Shown: piece after piece, positions 33,597 to 42,466 of the stretch
Layout of the letters: every line of letters starts with the position of its first letter
Numbering within the stretch: the stretch's first letter is position 1
Assembly: GCF_000687555.1 (NCBI RefSeq)
Contig: NZ_JHWJ01000006.1
Location: 1 to 64,000 of the forward strand
Direction of reading: 5' to 3'
Origin: [Clostridium] aerotolerans DSM 5434
Lineage (GTDB): Bacteria; Bacillota; Clostridia; Lachnospirales; Lachnospiraceae
DNA length: 64,000 nucleotides
Notes under the pieces: model-generated
Database searches by the model: none
Seen by the model: only the letters and a program-made list of their open reading frames with translations
What the model was told of the DNA's origin: nothing
Position numbers and translations under genes: made by a program

Positions 33597-34505
33597 ATGC
33601 AGATAAACAGACTTTTTGAAATTATATATCTTTTGCTGAACAAAAAGTTTACGACTGCCAGTGAACTGGCAGAATATTTTGAGGTATCAGTCAGAACCAT
33701 TTACCGGGATATCGATACGCTGTCTTCGGCAGGAATCCCGATTTATGCCCTTCAAGGAAAGGGTGGCGGAATTTCCCTGCTGGATAATTACGTTCTGGAT
33801 AAATCAGTTCTATCGGAACAAGAGCAAAATGAGATATTATATGCGCTACAAAGCCTGTCAATAACACAAGCCCCGGAGGCGGATAAAGTTCTTGCTAAAT
33901 TAAGCAATCTTTTTAATAAGAATAGAACCAGTTGGATCGAGGTGGATTTAAGCCCCTGGGGCAGTGATGATAAAGGGATAAGTCAATTTAAGCTTATAAA
34001 GGATGCAATTTTAAGCCATAGAATGATTGAATTCAATTATTTTGGCTCTTCGGGTGAAAAAACGGTACGCAGAGTTGAACCAATGAAACTGATTTTTAAA
34101 ATAAATGCCTGGTATTTGCAAGCCTTCTGCCTGACTCGAAATGCAATAAGAATGTTTAAAATTGTAAGAATGTCAGACGTCCAAATGACACAGGAAGTTT
34201 TCATCGAAAAAATGCCGGAATCATTACCAAGTGGCAGTCAAACACAGGAAGACTCAAAATGGATTGAAATATGCTTAAAAATATCTGCTGATGGTGCCTA
34301 CCGGGTATATGATGAATTTGAAGAGAAAGATATAACTAAAAATAAGGATGGCTCCTTCACAATCATTACCCATCTGCCTGAAAATGAATGGCTGATACGC
34401 TATATCCTATCTTTTGGTGCCGACGCCGAAGTGGTAAGTCCACAACACATACGTGATACGATTGAAAATGAGTTAAATAAAATTATCTTGAAATATAAAA
34501 TATAA
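33597..34505 (+). CDS. HTH_11-WYL domain regulator (YafY/DeoR-like)
   Basis: 302 residues after TTGGAG. The N-terminal winged helix reads RLFEIIYLLLNKKFTTASEL, AEYFEVSVRTIYRDIDTLSS, followed by the GGGISL wing. The WYL domain (about 135-215) keeps FNYFGSSGEKTVRRVEPMKL and WYLQAFCLTRNAIRMFKIVR. The C-terminal WCX part ends LPENEWLIRYILSFGADAEV. Such regulators bind nucleotides or small ligands. A 3' copy of the last 38 codons plus terminator is found at 37167-37310. Confidence 0.92.
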   Translation: MQINRLFEIIYLLLNKKFTTASELAEYFEVSVRTIYRDIDTLSSAGIPIYALQGKGGGISLLDNYVLDKSVLSEQEQNEILYALQSLSITQAPEADKVLAKLSNLFNKNRTSWIEVDLSPWGSDDKGISQFKLIKDAILSHRMIEFNYFGSSGEKTVRRVEPMKLIFKINAWYLQAFCLTRNAIRMFKIVRMSDVQMTQEVFIEKMPESLPSGSQTQEDSKWIEICLKISADGAYRVYDEFEEKDITKNKDGSFTIITHLPENEWLIRYILSFGADAEVVSPQHIRDTIENELNKIILKYKI

Positions 34506-34542
34506 AATATAACCTGACGCGATGTTGTCAGGTTATATTTAG
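34506..34542 (+). terminator. Rho-independent terminator of the WYL gene
   Basis: AATATAACCTGAC (34506-34518) and GTCAGGTTATATT (34527-34539) make a perfect 13-bp stem. An almost identical copy is at 37277-37310. Confidence 0.8.
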
Positions 34543-34766
34543 GGATATAGATAGGAGATGTTCTTAAAAAAGCAAAAACGTGATTTTTTGTGAACTGTGG
34601 TTAGTCTCTGCTTACTAATCAACAAATTTATGCATAGTAAACAGCGTGCTCGATACCATAAGAATATGGCAAATACATTTATTAAAAATACGATTATTAT
34701 AAACACATGGTTATGGGAGTCTGCTTAAATAATAAAAGCGGGGCGTAAAATATTGTAATTTATATG

Positions 34767-35678
34767 TTACAGCATGGTGCAATAGATAGCTCTGAATTCA
34801 GAAGGAGAGTAGCCGAAGTTTTTTTTGAACATCCGTCCAAAATGTGTTATATCAGAAAAGCCCACTCTCTCAATAATCTCAGAAATAGGTAATAGAGTTT
34901 CTTTGAGCATTTTCGACGCTAAATACAGTCTTAGTCTAATAAGATAATCCATTACTGGATAACCTGTGATTTCACGAAAACGTTCTGTTAAGGAAGTTCT
35001 ATTGATATGGAATTTATCCGTAAGCTCCTGTATGGTTATTTTATTCATATAATTTGTGTACAAATACAGAATGATCTCTTTGATTTCACCAGGGTCTTTA
35101 TCAAGTTCCACGCTTTCAATGGTCTCATCAATAATTAGCAGTCTTGACAATAAAAAAAGCATTTCAATTAAATAGGTTCTGCTTCGACAGGGCCAATCTT
35201 TATCCATTTGAATGTCTAAGGCATTTTTAATATTCTCTATAATGTTACGGATCCTTTGCGTATTGCTGGGACCAAGATGCAACAGACCTGTAAATTCATT
35301 TGTTTTTCTTAAAAACGGATTTAACCAGTATAGGTCTTGTATTTCATTAACAGATAGCTGATTATTAGTTGCTTTAAGTACAGGAAAATCGAAATGTTGA
35401 TTGATGATTTGTGGATGAAAGATGATAACGTTACACTGAAGTGATACTTCTGATTCCAAAGAAAATGTATCTGTTTCATTCAGACAGAGGGCCGATGGAG
35501 CTACAAGGATTTGCGTATGATTATTAAGAGTAAGTAATCCAGTACCTGAGATAACAAAAATCATTTTATAATAATCTCGCTTAATTGCGCCATCTGAGAA
35601 GCAATTTTCACTTGTATGACAGATTGGAAACTGAAAGCCTGGATAAAAGTCCCTTCCTAATGTAAAATACGTACTCAT
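34767..35678 (-). CDS. AraC-family regulator with N-terminal cupin-like sensor
   Basis: 303 residues from ATG 35678 behind AGGAGGT. The N-terminal half is an AraC-type jelly-roll (FVISGTGLLTLNNHTQILVA). The C-terminal 100 residues carry two helix-turn-helix units: ITIQELTDKFHINRTSLTER and LPISEIIERVGFSDITHFGR, followed by FKKNFGYSPSEFRA, the AraC signature. It lies downstream of the tandem DJ-1 gene on the same strand; a 15-bp hairpin between them partly covers its ribosome-binding site. Confidence 0.9.
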   Translation of the reverse strand: MSTYFTLGRDFYPGFQFPICHTSENCFSDGAIKRDYYKMIFVISGTGLLTLNNHTQILVAPSALCLNETDTFSLESEVSLQCNVIIFHPQIINQHFDFPVLKATNNQLSVNEIQDLYWLNPFLRKTNEFTGLLHLGPSNTQRIRNIIENIKNALDIQMDKDWPCRSRTYLIEMLFLLSRLLIIDETIESVELDKDPGEIKEIILYLYTNYMNKITIQELTDKFHINRTSLTERFREITGYPVMDYLIRLRLYLASKMLKETLLPISEIIERVGFSDITHFGRMFKKNFGYSPSEFRAIYCTML

Positions 35679-35687
35679 ACGGCACCT

Positions 35688-35725
35688 CCTGAGCAATGAT
35701 ATTTTTAATTATATCACTGCTCAGG
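35688..35725 (-). promoter_or_regulatory. Hairpin between DJ-1 and AraC genes touching the AraC ribosome-binding site
   Basis: On the minus strand CCTGAGCAGTGATAT (35711-35725) pairs with ATATCATTGCTCAGG (35688-35702), 15 bp with one G-U, 8-base loop. The end of the second arm overlaps the AGGAGGT site of AraC, so the fold could act as a terminator-like block or limit AraC translation. Confidence 0.55.
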
Positions 35726-35746
35726 AAAAAAATATAGAATTCTATC

Positions 35747-36907
35747 TCAATGACCAAGTATTTTTAACTCTTCACACAGCTTTAATCCGAAAGCCACAGA
35801 AGCATCTGGATTTCTTCCTGTTACAATATTACCGGATACAACAACCTCTTGATCAACGTATTTAGCATCATGGTTGGTTAATTCCTTAATGCCATCGCTC
35901 CAGGGGAACATGGTTGCTTTTTTGTTTTTAAGAAGACCGGCTCTTGCCAGAATTGGTGGTGCCGCACATATTGCTGCTATCATTTTGTTTTCTTTATCTG
36001 CATCCTTTAATAGGCTTCTGAGATCTGTATCATTCCACAGACTATTAATTACTCCTGTACCGCCAACGATAACGATTCCATCATAATCCTTTGATTTTGC
36101 ATCGGAGATTAAAATATCAGTGGTACAAGCAGATCCATTTAACCCAAACGCTGTTGAGGTAGTGCTTGCTACCGTCACATTAGCTCCATTTATCTCAAGC
36201 AGCGTTTTAGGAGTGTAGAACTCTACATCCTCAAAATCTTTTGGAGCTACAACGATAAGTATGTTTTTAGAAAACTTTCTAATGTTCAAAGCATTACAGA
36301 TAGCAAGACCAAAACTTTTCGATGCAGCTGGATTCTTGCCTGTTACGATATTTCCGTCAGTAACAGTCTCTTCATTCACATATATGGCACCTCTTGTGGT
36401 AAGCTCCTTTATTCCATCGTCCCAAGGGAACATGGTAACTGTTTTATCCTTTAAAATTCCTGCCTTAGCGAGAGCAGGGGGAGCTGCACACATAGCTGCT
36501 ACTATTTTGTTTTGAGAATTAAATTGCTGAAGCAGTGTTCTCAATTCTTCGTTATCCCATATATGACTGATAGCGCCTGTTCCTCCTGGTAAAACGATGG
36601 CATCGTAGTCATCAGCGTTAGCATCACTAATTTTGATGTCTGGTGTTATCCTAAATCCATTAATACCAATCGCTGGATCCATTGTTGTACTTGCTACTGT
36701 TACCTCTGCTCCGTTAGCCTTTAAAATAGCCGTAGGTTCAACCACTTCACAATCTTCAAAATCCTTAGGTGCAATCACCATAAGAACTTTCTTCTTTGGA
36801 GATGTTTCCATTGCGCTAACGGTTCTGATTGGCCCACATACAAGAGCTCCTATTACCATAAATAAAGTCACTGCAAAACAAATCACTTTTATGAATACTC
36901 TCTTCAT
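35747..36907 (-). CDS. Exported protein with two tandem DJ-1/PfpI domains
   Basis: 386 residues behind AAGGAGGT. A signal peptide (VFIKVICFAVTLFMVIGALV, cut near VSAMETS) is followed by two DJ-1/PfpI domains, about 39-207 and 213-386, roughly half identical to each other. Each has the family parts: VLMVIAPKDFEDCE or ILIVVAPKDFEDVE, YDAIVLPGGTG or YDGIVIVGGTG, and the nucleophile elbow AAMCAAPP (C140) or AAICAAPP (C314), so both active sites look intact. DJ-1 proteins act as chaperones, glyoxalases or proteases, nearly always in the cytoplasm; an exported tandem form is unusual. Probably in one operon with the AraC gene. Confidence 0.88.
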   Translation of the reverse strand: MKRVFIKVICFAVTLFMVIGALVCGPIRTVSAMETSPKKKVLMVIAPKDFEDCEVVEPTAILKANGAEVTVASTTMDPAIGINGFRITPDIKISDANADDYDAIVLPGGTGAISHIWDNEELRTLLQQFNSQNKIVAAMCAAPPALAKAGILKDKTVTMFPWDDGIKELTTRGAIYVNEETVTDGNIVTGKNPAASKSFGLAICNALNIRKFSKNILIVVAPKDFEDVEFYTPKTLLEINGANVTVASTTSTAFGLNGSACTTDILISDAKSKDYDGIVIVGGTGVINSLWNDTDLRSLLKDADKENKMIAAICAAPPILARAGLLKNKKATMFPWSDGIKELTNHDAKYVDQEVVVSGNIVTGRNPDASVAFGLKLCEELKILGH

Positions 36908-37039
36908 CTCAATTACCTCCTTCTAATATCCATAGTTTATCAAATGTGTATTTGTTCTGTAATAGCGGATCATCAGTGCTTTTCGGCGTATTAACAGGCG
37001 GTTGCAGAAACAATTGAAATATTTACATTTTTACAACAT

Positions 37040-37169
37040 TTGAAAAAAGTGAATGGAATAAAAGCAGTAAAATATAATGCAGTTAGATTTATAGGGAAAG
37101 AAGTAATCGTCGGAAAGAAAAATCCTGTTCCAGATCTATGGAAAAAGATGTTATACGATGGAACAAATG
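37040..37169 (+). pseudogene. Fragment of a GyrI-like/effector-binding domain
   Basis: The frame VNGIKAVKYNAVRFIGKEVI followed by VGKKNPVPDLWKKMLYDGTN matches the first half of the effector-binding domain found behind AraC-type helix-turn-helix units in clostridial regulators (pattern RFIGKEV...PxLWxxxxxDG). It breaks off at 37169, where the sequence continues, in another frame, as the 3' end of a WYL regulator gene. No start with ribosome-binding site. Confidence 0.5.
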
Positions 37170-37283
37170 TTGATTCGCTATATCCTTTCCTTTGGCGCCG
37201 ATGCAGAAGTGGTAAGATCACATCATATACGTGATACGCATCTGAATGAACGAAATAAAATAACTTTAAAATATAAAATATAA
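37167..37283 (+). pseudogene. 3' fragment of a WYL regulator gene (paralogue of 33597-34505)
   Basis: 38 codons reading MLIRYILSFGADAEVVRSHH, then IRDTHLNERNKITLKYKI and a stop, nearly the same as the end of the WYL protein (WLIRYILSFGADAEVVSPQH...). The following terminator is also the same. This is a remnant of a second gene copy or of a local duplication, truncated at its 5' side by fusion to the effector-domain fragment. Confidence 0.75.
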
Positions 37284-37314
37284 CCTGACACGATGTTGTC
37301 AGGTTATATTTTAT
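37277..37314 (+). terminator. Second copy of the WYL-type terminator
   Basis: AATATAACCTGAC (37277-37289) pairs with GTCAGGTTATATT (37298-37310) and is followed by TTATAT; loop ACGATGTT against GCGATGTT in the copy at 34506. Confidence 0.75.
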
Positions 37315-37364
37315 ATAATGGAAAAGTGTAAGCAATCTTTCAATCAGAATAAGGAGGTCTATTG

Positions 37365-38168
37365 ATGGAACAGTCAGACCATACAACGATGGATTCCAAG
37401 GAGCTTAAGGGAAAGCGTGTTCTTGTAACAGGCGGTACGAAGGGGGGAATGGGAGAGGCAATTGTAAAGCGCCTTGCAAAAGCTGGGGCTACAGTGATAA
37501 CGACAGCGCGAACCACTCCGGATGAATTAAAAGAGTCAAAATTATTTATACAAGCCGATATCAGCACACCTGAGGGCACTGCGAAAATAGTGGAATATGT
37601 ACTGGAACAATTTGGCGGTGTGGATATTCTGGTAAATAATGTAGGTGGTTCTTCAACACCCACCGGCGGTGTTTTGCTGCAATCAGATGAGGATTGGCAG
37701 CGTACCTTTGATACCAATTTATTTGCTGCGGTTCGCTTGGATCGTGGATTACTTCCGCCGATGTTAAAACAAGGCAATGGCGTCATTCTGCATATCACGT
37801 CCATACAGCGTCGGTTTCCAGGTGAAAATACTATGGCGTACTCAGCGGCTAAGGCGGCTCTTGGAAATTACAGCAAGGCGCTTGCGACAGAACTTGCGCC
37901 AAAAGGAATTCGAGTTAACAGCGTTGCCCCCGGATTCACGGAAACGAAGGCAGCTGAACGACTCATAGAACGAATGGCACAGGAACGTGGATGCGATTAT
38001 AAGGATGCGAGGAAGATTCTAATGGATTCATTGGGAGGTATCCCAATCGGGCGCACCGCACGTCCGGAGGAAATAGCAGAACTGGTTGCATTTCTTGTTT
38101 CAGACCGCGCTTCCTACATAGTGGGCGCGGAGCATACTATTGATGGCGGAATTGTCCGTACCATATAA
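37365..38168 (+). CDS. Short-chain dehydrogenase/reductase
   Basis: 267 residues from ATG 37365 behind AAGGAGG. The cofactor loop is [13 protein letters not shown] (residues 21-33) rather than the usual TGxxxGIG, and [12 protein letters not shown] replaces NNAG. Catalytic Ser in [10 protein letters not shown] and Tyr/Lys in [10 protein letters not shown] are present, and the C-terminus [20 protein letters not shown] is typical for classical SDRs. Substrate not readable. It is 15 bp before the SnoaL-type gene, so the pair may act in one small-molecule pathway. Confidence 0.9.
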   Translation: MEQSDHTTMDSKELKGKRVLVTGGTKGGMGEAIVKRLAKAGATVITTARTTPDELKESKLFIQADISTPEGTAKIVEYVLEQFGGVDILVNNVGGSSTPTGGVLLQSDEDWQRTFDTNLFAAVRLDRGLLPPMLKQGNGVILHITSIQRRFPGENTMAYSAAKAALGNYSKALATELAPKGIRVNSVAPGFTETKAAERLIERMAQERGCDYKDARKILMDSLGGIPIGRTARPEEIAELVAFLVSDRASYIVGAEHTIDGGIVRTI

Positions 38169-38183
38169 AGGAGAAGAATAAAT

Positions 38184-38882
38184 ATGACAAACTATAAAAA
38201 TCAATTACCTAAAGCTGTTGAAATGCATTTTCAGGCAACTAACTCGGACGACCCTGAGGCCTTTCTTTCCATATTTGCGGAGCATGCTGTCGTAATGGAT
38301 GCGGGAAAGGTATATCATGGGAAGCCAGCCATTAAAGAGTGGTGTGAACGGGAATATTTTGGTGTACATCTAAGGCTTGAGGTTATCAATGCAGTTTCCG
38401 TTACTGGAGAAATTGTTGTAACTGCAAAATGTGATGGTGATTATAATAAGGCTGGTCTGCCAGATCCATTGTTTCTTGATTTTCATTTTTCCATGGACGG
38501 GGATAAAATTACACGGCTTTGCAATGTTATCTCCTCTAACAGCAGAGCAATTCCATTGCCGCAGCCGGTAGCAGCCTTTTATTATGCTTCAGATATTCTT
38601 GATGAGAGTCTTCTTTCAGGCTGTTTTGAGGAGGAGGTCATGATGATCGATGAGGGGAAAGCATACCATGGACCCAAATCGGTCAGTGGACATATTCTTG
38701 AAGCAAACAGGTCTGCAAAGGTTATGACTGAAATCACTAATTCTATAGAGAAAAATGGTGAAACAGTTGTGACTGCCATTATTTCTGGTGATTTTGATGG
38801 CAGTCCTGTTCCATTGGATTTCCATTTCACTCTAAATGAGGACAAAATTAAAAATTTAAATATTATAGTGGCAGGAGAATAA
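38184..38882 (+). CDS. Tandem SnoaL/NTF2-like protein
   Basis: 232 residues behind AAAGGAGAAG. Two NTF2-like halves are visible: residues 1-115 with HAVVMDAGKVYHGKPAIKEW and DFHFSMDGDKITRLCNVIS, and 122-232 with EVMMIDEGKAYHGPKSVSGH and DFHFTLNEDKIKNLNIIVAG. Such folds act as polyketide cyclases, hydratases or isomerases, usually as dimers of one-domain chains; here the dimer seems fused into one chain. Follows the SDR gene by 15 bp. Confidence 0.82.
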   Translation: MTNYKNQLPKAVEMHFQATNSDDPEAFLSIFAEHAVVMDAGKVYHGKPAIKEWCEREYFGVHLRLEVINAVSVTGEIVVTAKCDGDYNKAGLPDPLFLDFHFSMDGDKITRLCNVISSNSRAIPLPQPVAAFYYASDILDESLLSGCFEEEVMMIDEGKAYHGPKSVSGHILEANRSAKVMTEITNSIEKNGETVVTAIISGDFDGSPVPLDFHFTLNEDKIKNLNIIVAGE

Positions 38883-39261
38883 GGTAGCTGTAGAAATTCT
38901 ACCATCTTCGTACTATAATATCATATTTCCTTAAAGCTTTGAAAATTCACTCCCTTTGTCAAAATAGATGATATAAATTCTTTTAGAGAATGGCTAAACA
39001 AGAAACTTAAATGGATTTATTACTGATACAAGTCTATAAGAAAATCTAAAACTGGTAATTTAGAAATGAAATAATTTGATTGTATAAGGAATTATGATAT
39101 AATGAACATACAAAATGCAAACGTAAAACATTTATTTTCATTATTTTATAATACACAGGCATTATTAAAGTGAAAAGTGATAACACTAGGATTTGTATCA
39201 ATATCAATGACAAAAGTCAGTCTAATAATGTTTTTAATGGAAGGCAAAGGAGGACTTATTT
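38883..39261 (+). other. Intergenic region with promoter of the cupin gene
   Basis: 379 bp without a supported gene. TTGATT (39076-39081), 16 bp, TATAAT (39098-39103) with an extended TG at 39095-39096 is a good promoter about 160 bp before the cupin start. A 23-codon frame (39102-39173) in the leader has no ribosome-binding site. Confidence 0.45.
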
Positions 39262-39609
39262 ATGAATAAGTATATTTTTAAAGATTATTTTCATGAGCCA
39301 GAAGGAAAAATTGCAAAACGAATGCTTTTCAAAAGCAATGATGTTATAGCTTTTGTTTTAAACATTGCAAAAGGAGAAATATTACCAGGACACACCCATA
39401 TGGAATCAACTCTTTTCCTACAGGTCATGGAGGGCAATGCCAAGGTTGTTACGGACGGCAAAGAGACCTCTTTACAGGTGGGGGAATTAATGCAGGTTGA
39501 TGGGCAGGAAAGCTTGCAGGTCATAAATATGGGTGACGACGTGCTGCGCCTTTATGTCACTATTTCTCCAATGGGCTCAGAAGCTTTTGCGACAGATGCT
39601 AATGTTTAG
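39262..39609 (+). CDS. Single-domain cupin protein
   Basis: 115 residues behind AAAGGAGG. Cupin motif 1 is GEILPGHTHMESTLFLQVME with metal ligands H-x-H and E; motif 2 is weaker (GELMQVDGQESLQVINMGDD, without the final His). It is a small beta-barrel that probably binds a metal and a small ligand. No enzymatic role can be assigned. It stands alone between its own promoter and two terminators. Confidence 0.82.
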   Translation: MNKYIFKDYFHEPEGKIAKRMLFKSNDVIAFVLNIAKGEILPGHTHMESTLFLQVMEGNAKVVTDGKETSLQVGELMQVDGQESLQVINMGDDVLRLYVTISPMGSEAFATDANV

Positions 39610-39650
39610 TGATACCCCCTGCAATAATTAGAATGACCTATACGTAAAAA

Positions 39651-39731
39651 AAGCCGACTCTTTATCGGCTTCATGTATAACTTTACTTTATGAAAGGCCA
39701 GATGAAAAGAGTATCCTTTTCATCTGGCCTT
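39651..39731. terminator. Two successive hairpin terminators
   Basis: AAGCCGA (39651-39657) with TCGGCTT (39665-39671), preceded by an A run, works for the minus strand; the larger hairpin AAGGCCAGATGAAAA (39694-39708) with TTTTCATCTGGCCTT (39717-39731) is perfect over 15 bp. They separate the convergent cupin and cell-wall protein genes. Confidence 0.75.
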
Positions 39732-39750
39732 AGTTATTTGTTGTATTAAA

Positions 39751-40476
39751 TTATCTTACCTTATTATAGATTACCAAACTACCGCTGTTGTTGTCATCAG
39801 GAAGTAAAACAGGCTTTCCATCTCTTTTCCCTAATTCAAAGGTAGCAGTATAGGTACTTTTACTATCATTATTAGTGTGGTCTATTAAATCGACAGTTAT
39901 TGTAAATATATTATTTGTGATAGCTACGCCATTACTAAAGTCACCATTTAAAGTATAAAAATTGGAAAGAGGATTATAGATTCCATATATCTTACCGTTT
40001 TCAATTTTTGTAATTGTAAGTTCTTCAAACCATTCAAATTTTCCTGTTTCATCATATGAACCATCACTAAATGTACCAATGAATTCACTGTATTCGGATG
40101 TAGTGCTATTATTATTCATAATTAATCCGGTTTGATCAACCTTTTTTCCGTCAGGAGTTGTGGTATTTACATACATTGCTCCATCTGAACCTACATAGTA
40201 TTTTCCATCGACCCATGTGTCATGAGCCATTTCCCCATTTGCATTACAATAATACCATTTTCCACTTATAGAAACCCAACCAGTACTCATATAACCGTCT
40301 TGATTAAAATGAAACCATTTGTTATCTACTTTTTGCCAATTATTGATAGTATAACTTCCGTTACCGTTATCATACCACCAACCGTGTCCTGTTTGTTTCC
40401 ATTCCCCTGCGAGTGAAATGATTGTGCTGCTTAGAGCAAAGGTAGTTGTCATTAATACAACCAAAAACTTTTTCAT
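39751..40476 (-). CDS. Exported cell-wall-binding-repeat protein
   Basis: 241 residues. Signal peptide MKKFLVVLMTTTFALSSTII, cut near SLAGEW. Residues 25-105 hold aromatic/Gly repeats of the choline/glucan-binding type (GHGWWYDNGNGSYTINNWQK, GYMSTGWVSISGKWYYCNAN, GEMAHDTWVDGKYYVGSDGA). The C-terminal 115 residues form an unrecognised domain starting YSEFIGTFSDGSYDETGKFE. It should sit on the cell wall. ATG 40476 is preceded by AAAGGAG. Confidence 0.82.
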   Translation of the reverse strand: MKKFLVVLMTTTFALSSTIISLAGEWKQTGHGWWYDNGNGSYTINNWQKVDNKWFHFNQDGYMSTGWVSISGKWYYCNANGEMAHDTWVDGKYYVGSDGAMYVNTTTPDGKKVDQTGLIMNNNSTTSEYSEFIGTFSDGSYDETGKFEWFEELTITKIENGKIYGIYNPLSNFYTLNGDFSNGVAITNNIFTITVDLIDHTNNDSKSTYTATFELGKRDGKPVLLPDDNNSGSLVIYNKVR

Positions 40477-40493
40477 GCATTTTCTCCTTTAGT

Positions 40494-41107
40494 AAATATT
40501 TAGTAATATTATAACACATTTTTAAAAGATTTGGTAGATATAAAAAGAATACAATTATCAATAAAGAACAGCTCGGGAAGTTGAATACTAAATTATTTAA
40601 ATTGTGTATTTCAGCCGATTAAAATCACATGATTAATCATTGAGAAGAGTGATGAAATATGACAATTATTAAATGCAGTTAAGAACAGAAATATGACTGA
40701 TATAAGCGAAAATAGTATGTTTATAAAAAAAATATTTACATTAATAGCATAAAGTGTTAATATTGTAATATAAATATGTTATATTTTTGTCAATTAACTA
40801 TTTTTAAGCTGTTAGTATATAGACTGAAAATGTTAAATTTTAGCTATGCTCACTATAATTAAAAACGGTTTATATAAGAATAAAATGTCTTCTTTTTTAG
40901 TAAGATTAGCAAGATTATATGCAGCACCTGGAATTAAGATACCGCTGAAGTGCAGAAGGTCTAACGCTTATATTTGGCTTATAATACGATAAATAAGCAA
41001 TGAGCGCATCTGGCATTTCCATGCAAATGAAAAGGAAAAAGAACCTGAAGCCATAAAATTTTGGCTTTGAAATTATATAAAGTAATAATATTAATGGGGG
41101 TAATAAA
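40494..41107. other. AT-rich intergenic region, no supported gene
   Basis: 614 bp. Very AT-rich, no frame with start and ribosome-binding site. Near 41050 the short hairpin AAGCCA...TGGCTT precedes the methyltransferase gene, and GGGGG lies 8 bases before its ATG. I see no named regulatory fold. Confidence 0.4.
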
Positions 41108-42148
41108 ATGAGTAAATTTGTGAGTGAGGAAAAAGAAAAGGCAACACTGTACCTAATGGAAATTGCCTCGGGTTTCTGGGCATCTAAAACCTTGGCAACC
41201 GCTGTGGAACTGGAAATTTTCAACCTGATTTCAGAAGAAGGAATAGATATTAATGGACTATCAAAAAAGCTGAGAATAGCGTATCGTCCTGCCGAGATGC
41301 TGCTCATAGGATGCGCTTCCCTGGGATTACTGGTTAAGAAAGATTCCCTTTATTATAATTCAGCTTTATCGGAAGAGTATTTAGTAAAAGGTAAGCCGTA
41401 TTATTTTGGTGGGGTCGTTACAATGATGGATCTACGAGAATATATGCCCTGGAGCAGACTGACAGAGGCGGTGAAAAAGAATGAGAGACAAGCAGGAAAA
41501 GGAGGATCTGTAGGGCTGTTTGAAGATATAGAGGGGTATTCTCAGGAACAGAGAGTTTTTACGGAAGCTATGCATAGCTGGAGTGTTCAAAGTGGGAAAG
41601 AACTGGCCGAAAAAGTTGACTTTTCCAAATATAAGCAATTGATGGACGTGGGAGGAGGTTCGGGAGCATATTGCATAGAGGTGGCGAAAAGGTATCCAAC
41701 GATGAATGCAGCTGTGTTTGATCTGCCTTCTACCCTTAGTATTACGGCCGAGAAAATTATGGAAGCAGACTTATCTGCGCGGATCAAGACCTACCCTGGA
41801 AGTTTCTTCACGGATGAGTTGCCTAAAGGGTCGGATGTTATCTTGCTTTCTATGATTCTACATGATTGGTCACCCGCTGAGAACCTGGATATTCTAAAGA
41901 AATGCTATGACGCTCTGCCTTCCGGTGGAGAGGTCATTATAAGTGAATTAATGGTTAATGATGATAAGACAGGTCCTGTATTTGCTGCACTTATGTCCTT
42001 AAATATGCTGATTGAAACAAAGGAAGGGCAAAATTATACATGGCTCGAATATACGGAGTGGTTAACAGAAGTTGGATTTGCAGACATAAGAAGAGTGGAG
42101 CTTTCTTCCCCGGCAAGTAATGGGGTTCTCATTGGACGTAAGCCATAA
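41108..42148 (+). CDS. SAM-dependent O-methyltransferase (plant-type/ASMT-like family 2)
   Basis: 346 residues. N-terminal dimerisation domain with winged-helix-like ASKTLATAVELEIFNLISEE, then the class I methyltransferase fold with motif I DVGGGSGAYCIEVAKRYP and a catalytic-type histidine in LSMILHDWSPAENLDILKKC. Family members methylate hydroxyls of aromatic or polyketide natural products (TcmO, CrtF, ASMT). No biosynthetic partner is adjacent, so its substrate is open. It ends at a very strong terminator. Confidence 0.9.
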   Translation: MSKFVSEEKEKATLYLMEIASGFWASKTLATAVELEIFNLISEEGIDINGLSKKLRIAYRPAEMLLIGCASLGLLVKKDSLYYNSALSEEYLVKGKPYYFGGVVTMMDLREYMPWSRLTEAVKKNERQAGKGGSVGLFEDIEGYSQEQRVFTEAMHSWSVQSGKELAEKVDFSKYKQLMDVGGGSGAYCIEVAKRYPTMNAAVFDLPSTLSITAEKIMEADLSARIKTYPGSFFTDELPKGSDVILLSMILHDWSPAENLDILKKCYDALPSGGEVIISELMVNDDKTGPVFAALMSLNMLIETKEGQNYTWLEYTEWLTEVGFADIRRVELSSPASNGVLIGRKP

Positions 42149-42188
42149 ATTACATAAGGAATGAGCAGTATAAGTTCCGGCTTATTAA

Positions 42189-42234
42189 GGCAGCCCGGTC
42201 ACATGACATTGTGACCGGGCTGCCTGGATTTTTA
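42189..42234 (+). terminator. Very strong rho-independent terminator
   Basis: GGCAGCCCGGTCACA (42189-42203) pairs perfectly with TGTGACCGGGCTGCC (42210-42224), 6-base loop, followed by TTTTT shortly after. Confidence 0.85.
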
Positions 42235-42466
42235 AACGACTATAAAGCTTGTTTCAGGTAAACACTTAACAGGTTCTTTCCAGAATGGATTAAAAGTGCA
42301 ACGCATTGGAACGTGAAATATGTGGACGATAGAATGAAAATAAGATATTAAGGTTAGAATCTTATGAAAATCTTAGTAATTCCTCATGCAAGAATTTATA
42401 AATAGAAAGGCATCCTTTGATACAATAATAAAGTACCTTAATATGCCTGAAAGGAGGACACCAGTT

